Origin: Fluctibacter halophilus
GTDB taxonomy: Bacteria; Pseudomonadota; Gammaproteobacteria; Enterobacterales; Alteromonadaceae
Assembly (NCBI RefSeq): GCF_020687825.1
Contig: NZ_JAJEWP010000001.1
Span: 1,582,998-1,646,997 of the forward strand
DNA length: 64,000 nucleotides
Direction of reading: 5' to 3'
Made by a program: the position numbers and the translations under genes. The notes beneath the pieces were generated by a model. It ran no database searches and was not told the DNA's origin. It was given only the letters and a program-made list of their open reading frames with translations. Of this stretch, positions 56,419-63,435 are shown one piece after another (positions within the stretch are counted from its first letter, which is position 1; each line of letters begins with the position of its first letter).

Positions 56419-57759
56419 TTAGGCAAACGGTTGAGGCCAGGGGTTGAGTTTCTCCAGGGGCTGAACGTCAAACCCAAGGTTGGCCGGGGTGCTGTACAGC
56501 CGCGGCGTCTTGCTGTATTTCATGTTGTAATTGGTGGTCAACGGCATCAGTTGCGGGATGATCACCCGCACCACGTACAGGCCGATTTCCTGTAACTGAG
56601 GGATGGTCATGTCCGCCACGATGAGATCCAGGTTGTACCGGTGACAACGTTCAATCAGCTCCTGCAGCATGTGATGTTCGTCCCTGACATCGATACTGGC
56701 GGTATCTTCCAGCGCAATGGAGTCTGGATTTTTCATCAGAAAATCAAACACATGCTCGTTTTTCTTGTCACCGTAGAAGACCGCACCATCGGTCAGGCGG
56801 GTAAACGACGCAAAGTCGTTGGGATCAAACAATTTGGGTTTACGCACCAGGTGCTCCAGCGCGGTGCGGGAAGAACAGGCTTCGTCCATCACCCGGATCA
56901 TGGCGTCTTCCATGTTGAAGCGGGTCGCCGCCATCACCAGCAGATTCAGATCGCTGTTCGGGGCTTTTTGCAGTGCATAGACCGTGGGCAGGCCATAGTC
57001 CATGGTGGCATCGTAAAAGGTTTGCTCAATGCCGGACGCCTGGATGCTGTGCAAACGTTGCCAGAATTCAGGGTTGGTACAGCCGCTGTAGTCGATTTGT
57101 TTGAGCGGCAGGCTTTGCAACCAGGTAATTGACAGCGCATCCCGCTCCATCACTTCAAGGGCGCCGGATACCACTGCTCGCTCATAGTTGCCGGCAATGG
57201 CACTGCCGGTGGAAATCGGCACGGTGAACGCCTCGGCACTGTAAGAAAAGGGCGTGCTGATGTACACGCTGGAAAACGGTACCCATACGTCCTTGCCTGC
57301 GGTCAGTGAATAGCATTTGTACCAACGCATGTTCTGATCACGGCGGGGCCGGAAATGAGAACCAGCCGGATTGGCATATTCCTCATCACTACCGATGGGA
57401 AAGCTATCCAGATCAACCGCCTTATCGCCCAGCTCATCGGCGGTGGTCACCACCACCTTGCTGCTGTCATAAGAAATGTTGCAGTAGCGCTCCAGTGCCT
57501 CACAGATGGCTTTGGCTTTGGCATACTCGCGGGTGGTTGATGAACCGGACCCGGCCATCGGCAAACCGTCCTGGTTCTGCAGTTCGATGTGCGGCAGGGC
57601 TTTATCCAAGGCACTGAGCATGGAGGTATACACCAACACTTCAGGGTTGCCTCCTTCCAGGCGGATTTCATTGGGTGGTGCGATTAATCCGGTCCGGGCA
57701 CCGATCAGGTGCGCGGTCCGTTGTAAGATTTCGTCAGCTGACAAGTACCCGTTTTTCAT
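56419..57759 (-). CDS. YcaO-domain azoline-forming cyclodehydratase
   Basis: A 446-residue YcaO protein. The ATP-binding segment AGSGSSTTREYAKAKAICEALERYC lies at about 69-93, with SGALEVMERDALS later (about residue 200). The C-terminus ends NPWPQPFA, a PxPxP motif typical of Cys/Ser/Thr cyclodehydratases. It would convert core Cys residues to thiazolines with ATP. It is flanked by E1-like genes on both sides, and 22 bases separate it from the upstream one. Start ATG 57759 with GGAG upstream. Confidence 0.93.
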   Translation of the reverse strand: MKNGYLSADEILQRTAHLIGARTGLIAPPNEIRLEGGNPEVLVYTSMLSALDKALPHIELQNQDGLPMAGSGSSTTREYAKAKAICEALERYCNISYDSSKVVVTTADELGDKAVDLDSFPIGSDEEYANPAGSHFRPRRDQNMRWYKCYSLTAGKDVWVPFSSVYISTPFSYSAEAFTVPISTGSAIAGNYERAVVSGALEVMERDALSITWLQSLPLKQIDYSGCTNPEFWQRLHSIQASGIEQTFYDATMDYGLPTVYALQKAPNSDLNLLVMAATRFNMEDAMIRVMDEACSSRTALEHLVRKPKLFDPNDFASFTRLTDGAVFYGDKKNEHVFDFLMKNPDSIALEDTASIDVRDEHHMLQELIERCHRYNLDLIVADMTIPQLQEIGLYVVRVIIPQLMPLTTNYNMKYSKTPRLYSTPANLGFDVQPLEKLNPWPQPFA

Positions 57760-57781
57760 GTGCGTGACTCCGGTCGAATGA

Positions 57782-58411
57782 TTAGGAATAGAAGACTTCT
57801 TTCGGGGTGCGGCTCCAGCGGGAGCACACAGGACAATTGGGGTTTTTCAGGGTGTTGGACAAAGGTGCCCACTCCCCCGCAGCCAGACTGAAGCAACCAC
57901 CCTGGCGCAACAGTGAATCAGGCGCCCACAAAGAAGCGATCAGGGATGCAATCTGTTGAGACTGCTGTTGTGGCGATTGCGCGGATGGCGCGGTCAACGC
58001 AAACGAAAAGCTGAAATACTGGGTTTGCGCTTTGGCACACGCCAGACAAGCAGTCTGGTTAAACAACACCAGGGGGCCAACCAAGGTGTCGTTTGCATTG
58101 GCAGTAACATGCAACAATGGCAACGTTTCGCGCTGCAGCTGTTTGTTCAGTTCCAGGCAACGGGACGAGATAAACGTGTCCGAGATAGCGATAACCAGAG
58201 GATTGTCATCGTCCTCAAGGGTGTCAGATACGCCGTCTTTGCTGGCCTGTTCGATAGTCATAGTGCGCAGTTGCACCCCGCGCGCCTTCAGCGCGTCAAG
58301 GGATGCCAGACAGGCAATGGTGTCATCGACGATAGATACGTTACCGTCGATGACGAGAATCAGTACGTTGGTTGCTGCCAGCTGCGTGTTTGTGTCGTTT
58401 ACCGTTTGCAT
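57782..58411 (-). CDS. E1-like zinc protein (cyclodehydratase partner), copy 1
   Basis: A 209-residue protein with a Rossmann-type start (TNVLILVIDGNVSIVDDTIACLASL) and two Cys pairs, CLAC (122-125) and CPVC (193-196), as in McbB/E1-like subunits. It is shorter than copy 2 and lacks an obvious RRE. I start at 58411, where AGGA lies about 8 bases upstream. Another ATG is at 58426. It is the first biosynthetic gene after the precursor peptides. Confidence 0.75.
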   Translation of the reverse strand: MQTVNDTNTQLAATNVLILVIDGNVSIVDDTIACLASLDALKARGVQLRTMTIEQASKDGVSDTLEDDDNPLVIAISDTFISSRCLELNKQLQRETLPLLHVTANANDTLVGPLVLFNQTACLACAKAQTQYFSFSFALTAPSAQSPQQQSQQIASLIASLWAPDSLLRQGGCFSLAAGEWAPLSNTLKNPNCPVCSRWSRTPKEVFYS

Positions 58412-58504
58412 GTTGTATTCCTGCATTTGCTTGTGTTTGTTTTGTCATGAAGACAAGATCGATTTCTGCTCACCATGAGAGTGACCTCCCATCCCAAATC
58501 AAAT

Positions 58505-58558
58505 CATTGGTGCCCTGCAGTTAGACCAATGGTGAAAGCATCGGATCGCTACATGATC
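58505..58558 (-). promoter_or_regulatory. Two RNA hairpins between precursor genes and biosynthetic genes
   Basis: On the minus strand two stems lie in the 183-base gap: GGATC/GATCC (58558-58543) and CATTGGT/ACCAATG (58531-58505). Neither has a U-tract, so they are more likely mRNA processing or stability elements than full terminators. Such elements would let precursor mRNA exceed biosynthetic mRNA. Confidence 0.35.
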
Positions 58559-58594
58559 CCCTGCCCAATCGACCCAGTGACTAATAGCTACCGA

Positions 58595-58822
58595 TTACTT
58601 CAATGCTGCACTGCTGCACAGACAGCTGAAGCAGCACGCGCATGACGCACTTGAGGTACCGGCACTGGAAGCTGAACTCGAACTACTGGCAGAAGACACC
58701 GCGGCGGCGAAAGCTGACGCATTCAGACGCTCATCCAGCTCATCTGCAAACAAATCCAAATCATCTGATTTCAATTCGCCCAGGTTCGGTTGTTCAACGG
58801 CTTTTTCACTATTAGATTTCAT
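58595..58822 (-). CDS. RiPP precursor peptide 1 (thiopeptide-like)
   Basis: A 75-residue peptide (start ATG 58822). The acidic leader contains DDLDLFADELDERLNASAF, and the core is Ser-rich and ends SASCACCFSCLCSSAALK, with five Cys and many Ser. It shares the FADELD leader motif and the core pattern GTSSASCACxFSCLC with precursor 2. Too small for routine gene finders, but its position, leader and core are consistent with a substrate of the YcaO, E1, LanB and SagB enzymes downstream. Confidence 0.88.
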   Translation of the reverse strand: MKSNSEKAVEQPNLGELKSDDLDLFADELDERLNASAFAAAVSSASSSSSASSAGTSSASCACCFSCLCSSAALK

Positions 58823-58834
58823 GACGTTGACCAA

Positions 58835-59053
58835 TTAGTTGGCAGCGATTGACGCTGAGCACAGGCAGCTGAAGCTACATGCACAGGACGCACTGGACGT
58901 TCCGCCACAAGATGCTGAACTGATACAGGTGGATGAAGACACGGTGCCCGCCACAGCGGCGGCATTCATGCGGTCATCAAGCTCATCCGCAAACAGATCC
59001 AGATCAACAGATTCCTGGGTTTGGTTCAGTTGGTTGTTTTGTTCATTTTTCAT
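58835..59053 (-). CDS. RiPP precursor peptide 2 (thiopeptide-like)
   Basis: A 72-residue peptide with leader SVDLDLFADELDDRMNAAAV and a core with six Cys that includes TCISSASCGG and SASCACSFSCLCSAS. Its leader is nearly the same as precursor 1 in the LDLFADELD block, and its core keeps the terminal CACSFSCLC array. The ATG has GAAGGAAA upstream. It lies 12 bases from precursor 1 and is clearly co-transcribed with it. Confidence 0.9.
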   Translation of the reverse strand: MKNEQNNQLNQTQESVDLDLFADELDDRMNAAAVAGTVSSSTCISSASCGGTSSASCACSFSCLCSASIAAN

Positions 59054-59087
59054 GATGTATTTCCTTCAATAATTGATTAAATGTTGT

Positions 59088-59312
59088 TTACTGCAGGGCT
59101 GAGGTAGCGGTACACGCACAAGCGATACAACCGAAGCTACACAGGCAACCCGAAGTACTGAATGACGTTCCTGAACCCAGCGTTGATGCACAACCGGCAA
59201 CGGCGGCAGTGGCGTTGAGTTTGGGATCCAACTCTGAGGCAAACAGGTCAAGCTCATCGCTTGCTTCCAGGTTGGTATCATTTACAGACACAGTGTTGTT
59301 TTGATCTTTCAT
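59088..59312 (-). CDS. RiPP precursor peptide 3 (thiopeptide-like, divergent core)
   Basis: A 74-residue peptide. The leader has LEASDELDLFASELDPKLNA, close to precursors 1 and 2, while the core has six Cys in a different pattern, with GCLCSFGCIACACTATS at the end. The start at 59312 is supported by AGGA upstream. The upstream frame to 59417 is not needed. It is the first gene of the cluster, so it may be the most highly expressed precursor. Confidence 0.88.
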   Translation of the reverse strand: MKDQNNTVSVNDTNLEASDELDLFASELDPKLNATAAVAGCASTLGSGTSFSTSGCLCSFGCIACACTATSALQ

Positions 59313-59792
59313 ATAAATTCCTATTTCATTTACAGTGAAAGTTGATTTATAAACGTGTTTTAAAGCTGTATTTTTCCACCTCCAAATTGTGTTTACCGGT
59401 ACATCAACAGGCTTCACCCGCAGGCTTTTTCGTTAGGTGAATATTTCATCCTATCGCCATTCAATTGCATCGCTATGCAATTGCTTTATCGAGTAAATCG
59501 ATATCCTTTATTTGTGTGCCAGCACAACAGCGCGGGCTGACTGGGTGTTACCTGTTGCGCAACCGGAATAACAAAGTTGTATGTATCGAAAGTTGCGTTT
59601 CCTCGTAAAAGGCAGGTTCAGTAAACACCGTTTTTGACATTCAGGTATGAGGTAAAAAAGAGGCTTGCGTGAGTAAGGTGCAGGCAGATTATTAGGTTGC
59701 TCCCTCACACAAAATCTGTTTATTATTGGTGTTAGGAAAGTGTTATGTCCCTTTAAACCGTGGGCTTGAGGGGAGACATTTCAAATGAGAAA
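59313..59792. promoter_or_regulatory. Divergent regulatory region of the RiPP cluster
   Basis: 480 bases between precursor 3 (leftward) and the CadC-like regulator (rightward). A small inverted repeat TTTCA/TGAAA (59324-59340) lies just upstream of precursor 3. For the regulator, TTGCTC (59697) and TATTAT (59721), 18 bases apart, could be a promoter. I see no gene. The leftward cluster promoter must lie here, but I could not pick a single clear pair. Confidence 0.5.
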
Positions 59793-61910
59793 ATGATGCC
59801 TGATTCAACCAGCAACAAAAGGCCAGCCATGCAGGTTGGCGATTATTTTATTTACCCGGAACTGTCCGTGTTGCAAACCGAATCCGGTGATGTCATTGAA
59901 ATGGAATGCATGGCCATCGACGTGCTCAGTTACATGGCCAGTCGCTGCGGTGAAGTGATATCTATCGATGAGCTGATGGAGCAGGTCTGGACCGGTAAAA
60001 TAGTCACCCATAGCACTGTCAGACGGATCATTAGTTTAATCAGAAAAGCCTTTAATGATGACGTAAAGTCGCCCAACTACATCCAGAACATCCCTAAAAG
60101 GGGATATGTTCTTATCGCGCAAGTTACCCATTTAACCGAAACCAATAGCCGCGCGAAAACCAATAAGGTAGATATACCTACCTTACATAAACATCCGTCG
60201 TCAGTATCACCACCGCCGGTGGAAGGTGAGCGTCCCCGTTGGCGTCAACAACATCTGGCCTTTGTGATCACACTGGTGGCCATCGCCTGCCTGGCGCTGC
60301 TGCTATTTACTACCCCGGTGCAATGGCAAACCGAACGGGACGTTACGCCGGTGATCAGTGTCAAAGGCGCCGAGAAGGACGTTGATTATTCCGAAACGCT
60401 GGGAAAAATGCTGTATGCCCATAAAGGCGAAGGTGATCCCTATTGGCAGCTATTCAGCTTTGACAACGCCAACAACCTGTCCCGACAGCTCACCACCGGG
60501 CCTTATGACAGCACCCGGCCGCAGTTTTCACCCGACGGCAGCAAAATTGCTTTTTTACGCGCGCAAACCAGCCAGTTTTCGATCATCGTTGCATCACTGA
60601 GCGCCGAGGGTGAGCTGACAGAGATGGACGCGGTGTACGACTCCCCGCTGCCGATTGGCAATATCATCTGGAATGAATACGGTGACAGCTTGATTTTCAC
60701 CGCTACCGATGAGCGCTACATGTATTCGGTGTTCAGTCTCAACCTGAAAGACGGTTCGGTGAACCGTTTGACCCTGCCGGCCACCAACAGCGGCGGCGAT
60801 TACTTGGTGGCGCTCAGCACCGACAAACAATATCTCGCCGTGGCGCGCCTGGCCGGCAATGAAACTGAAATCATCGGTTACCGTTTGGAAGGGTTTTCGC
60901 CCGCCTTTTTCAAAAAGGTTAATGCGATCGTCAAATCGTTGAGTTGGCATCAACAAGGGTTGCTTTACCTGAAAGGCAACACCATTTTCAGCATTGCCGA
61001 AGAGTATGACTGGGAAGAACGGGTCTGGCATGAAGGCAATAACCTGATCAGCCAGTTCCGCGCGGTCGGCGGACGGGTGTTTGCCATTCAGGGCGATCTG
61101 AGCAACAGTGAGATACGCCAGTTTACCAACCCCTACATGCAGCAAGACCTGAACAGCGATGATCTCACCATCAGCTCGCCACAACGGGACTTTTCCGGTG
61201 CCTATTCCCACACCAGTGAGCGCATCTACTTTTTGTCCCACCGCAGTGGCTTGCGGCAAATTTGGCAATGGGACGCTCAAACCGGCTATCAACAGTTGAC
61301 CGACCTTAGCAACTACCAACAAATCGACAATCTGCAAGCCGCTTATCACGGTGAGTATCTGACCGGTACCATTGGCCGCCAACTGTTTATCCTTGATGTG
61401 CAAGACCGGAAACTAGACTACCTGTCACCGGACAACCACTATGTATCCCGTCCGGTCTGGTCGCTGGATGGCCAGTACATTTACTACATCAATCAATACT
61501 TGGGTGAACACGAACTGTGGCGAGTGAATACCCAAACGGGTCAGGTGACACGGTTGGATAAAAACATGACATCCATCCTGCCCTACAAAGGGGACGATGT
61601 GTTTATCGGTCACGACAACCAAGCGGCATTTATCTATACCCTCAGCAGCGGTGAACGGGACATGATTGACCACAACATCCCCCTGCAGATGAACGTGTCC
61701 TGGCAGCGCGTCAATCAGCATTTGTACTGGACACAACGCTCGGCCAGCGGCACCGACCTGATGCGCCTGGACTTGGCCACTCTGGACATCGAGCAACAAC
61801 AAGCACCGGTGAGCGGTTTAAACCATCGCTTTTCAATAAAGCCGGATGAGTCACACATCCTGTTTAACGTCTCTTCAGCGCCACAAACCAATGTGGTAGA
61901 ACTGCATTAG
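59793..61910 (+). CDS. CadC/ToxR-like membrane regulator with TolB-like repeats
   Basis: A protein of about 705 residues. An OmpR-type winged helix-turn-helix lies at about 10-112 (IDELMEQVWTGKIVTHSTVRRIISLIRKAF). One membrane helix follows at about 160-180 (LAFVITLVAIACLALLLF). The periplasmic part has TolB/WD40-like repeats with FSPDGSKIAFLR and similar motifs. It is divergent from the RiPP precursor genes and is the natural candidate for sensing an envelope signal and controlling them. Start chosen at 59793. GTG 59760 is possible. Confidence 0.82.
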   Translation: MMPDSTSNKRPAMQVGDYFIYPELSVLQTESGDVIEMECMAIDVLSYMASRCGEVISIDELMEQVWTGKIVTHSTVRRIISLIRKAFNDDVKSPNYIQNIPKRGYVLIAQVTHLTETNSRAKTNKVDIPTLHKHPSSVSPPPVEGERPRWRQQHLAFVITLVAIACLALLLFTTPVQWQTERDVTPVISVKGAEKDVDYSETLGKMLYAHKGEGDPYWQLFSFDNANNLSRQLTTGPYDSTRPQFSPDGSKIAFLRAQTSQFSIIVASLSAEGELTEMDAVYDSPLPIGNIIWNEYGDSLIFTATDERYMYSVFSLNLKDGSVNRLTLPATNSGGDYLVALSTDKQYLAVARLAGNETEIIGYRLEGFSPAFFKKVNAIVKSLSWHQQGLLYLKGNTIFSIAEEYDWEERVWHEGNNLISQFRAVGGRVFAIQGDLSNSEIRQFTNPYMQQDLNSDDLTISSPQRDFSGAYSHTSERIYFLSHRSGLRQIWQWDAQTGYQQLTDLSNYQQIDNLQAAYHGEYLTGTIGRQLFILDVQDRKLDYLSPDNHYVSRPVWSLDGQYIYYINQYLGEHELWRVNTQTGQVTRLDKNMTSILPYKGDDVFIGHDNQAAFIYTLSSGERDMIDHNIPLQMNVSWQRVNQHLYWTQRSASGTDLMRLDLATLDIEQQQAPVSGLNHRFSIKPDESHILFNVSSAPQTNVVELH

Positions 61911-61993
61911 GTCAGCTGGAAACAGCTTATGTCTCCAACTGACCTGATGAGAGTTTCGTAGCGCTATAACGGCTTCATACAGCAATACCGGTG

Positions 61994-62203
61994 CTACTGG
62001 CCCTTGTCATTACCCGGACGGTCTTCAAAATCGGGGAAAATGCACTCAGGGAATGGGTGACAGATCATGGTGTGATCACGGGTCGGATCAACGGTGTTCA
62101 ACGTTTCACTGTCAGACGTTTTAGCCTGAGAAAAGGACACGGAACCCGCCAGCATCATCACGCCAACCCACGCCAGTTTTTTGCTCATTTTTGTCATGTT
62201 CAT
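61994..62203 (-). CDS. Small exported peptide
   Basis: A 69-residue protein with a signal peptide (KKLAWVGVMMLAGSVSFSQA) and a short mature part carrying two Cys (MICHPFPECIFPDF). The start at 62203 is supported by GGAG about 8 bases upstream. The ATG at 62209 is too close to the ribosome site. No family recognised. It converges on the CadC-like gene, with a GTCAG/CTGAC hairpin (61910-61945) between them. Confidence 0.6.
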   Translation of the reverse strand: MNMTKMSKKLAWVGVMMLAGSVSFSQAKTSDSETLNTVDPTRDHTMICHPFPECIFPDFEDRPGNDKGQ

Positions 62204-62460
62204 CGTCATTTCTCCAGTTGTTCTTGATGGTTATCACACGATCCGATGCACAGGACAGTTAGCGCAAACAGGAGCATGTAACCGTTATTGGTGTTACCGC
62301 GCTGTTGCAGCCTTCACTGCGCTAGCGGTGATTTAAATCTGGTTCAGGCCAGGCAGAAAGTAAACGCTCGGCGAGTGAGGTCTTTGTTATATTGTTGCAG
62401 CGTGATTTTTTACCATATTTTTCATGTAGTTAACTTTAAATTTAAAAGTGTTAGGTCTGT

Positions 62461-62546
62461 GTGATTTGGTCAAATCACCGCAAAACAGTGGCACCTTCAT
62501 GACAATTGTCATCCAAGGTCATGACGTTTGTGACTGCGATTACAAT
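62461..62546 (+). promoter_or_regulatory. Operator and promoter candidate of the DUF7010 operon
   Basis: A GTGATTT/AAATCAC palindrome (62461-62478), the perfect palindrome ATGACAATTGTCAT (62499-62512) and a third GTCATGAC (62519-62526) lie just before TACAAT (62541-62546). The last GTCAT site sits about where the -35 box should be, and no good -35 is seen. This is what an activator-dependent promoter of a two-component system would look like. Confidence 0.5.
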
Positions 62547-62599
62547 CGCTAACCCGCAATACTGCAGTCTCAATCCAACAGCACAGTGGGACTGCCCCA

Positions 62600-63205
62600 A
62601 TGACAACAACCCCGTTATCCCTTGAACAGCAGCGCAATCAGTTCAAACAAAGCCGCTTCATCGCGATGCCGTTGGCAGGTACGCTGGTGTGGGCACTGAT
62701 CGGACTCAGCGCGCCCTTTATGGATGCCATCGCCCAGACCTGGAGCTTGTATCTGGGCACGGGTGCCATCTTTTACCTTGGCGCAGGCCTGTCGTACCTG
62801 ACCGGCGAGCGCTTTTTCGCCAAAGAGCGCAAAAATACCGACTTTGACAGGCTGTTTTTTGTCGGCATGATAATGTCACTGATGGTGTTTGCCATTGCCC
62901 TGCCCGTCGCCGCCATCGATCACACCACCGTCCCTCTCAGTCTGGGGATCCTGACCGGGCTGATGTGGATGCCGTTATCCTGGGCGATTGAACATTGGGT
63001 GGGTTACTTTCACACCACACTCCGCACACTGGGGATCGTCGTGGTCTGGTATGCCTTTCCCGATGCCCGTGTCGAAGCCATAAGCGCGGTCATTGTCTCG
63101 GTGTATGCGGTTTCTTTGGTGGTGTTGGAGCGCCGCTATCGCCAGGTTAATCAGGCACGCAGCGGTTCCCCCCAACAACCCATCGTCACGGCAAATCCGT
63201 CATGA
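62600..63205 (+). CDS. DUF7010-family membrane protein
   Basis: A 201-residue protein with about six hydrophobic segments. It starts MTTTPLSLEQQRNQFKQSRFIAMPLAG and includes GLMWMPLSWAIEHWVGYFHTTLRTLGI, as in the DUF7010 family. Its function is unknown. It shares an ATGA overlap with the next small gene and heads an operon with a histidine kinase. Confidence 0.78.
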   Translation: MTTTPLSLEQQRNQFKQSRFIAMPLAGTLVWALIGLSAPFMDAIAQTWSLYLGTGAIFYLGAGLSYLTGERFFAKERKNTDFDRLFFVGMIMSLMVFAIALPVAAIDHTTVPLSLGILTGLMWMPLSWAIEHWVGYFHTTLRTLGIVVVWYAFPDARVEAISAVIVSVYAVSLVVLERRYRQVNQARSGSPQQPIVTANPS

Positions 63206-63435
63206 ACCCGGTCGCACTGGTGGCCGTTTATGTGTTGCTCAGTGAAGGGCTGTTTGCCCTGTTCCCTAACGCCATGGGGGGTGGTTATTCACCCATCGAC
63301 ATCGTTGCGATTGCAGGTATAGTGGTGCTGGCAGTGACTGTATGCTGGGCTTCGGTCGCGCACCGATGCTGTTTGGATTTAACAAGGATTAAGACAAGCG
63401 ATGACAAACACGATGACCATCCCGTTGCTGGCTGA
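63202..63435 (+). CDS. Small membrane protein
   Basis: A 77-residue protein with two hydrophobic segments (about 4-22 and 32-52), a short Cys-containing middle part and a charged His/Asp-rich tail. It overlaps the DUF7010 gene by 4 bases and the kinase gene by 35. No known family. It likely acts with one of its neighbours. Confidence 0.62.
   Translation: MNPVALVAVYVLLSEGLFALFPNAMGGGYSPIDIVAIAGIVVLAVTVCWASVAHRCCLDLTRIKTSDDKHDDHPVAG

Noticed and set aside
60594-61403. 269-codon minus-strand frame opposite the CadC-like gene
   Set aside because: It is the shadow of a strong coding gene with domain matches on the plus strand. No domain or ribosome site is visible on the minus strand.
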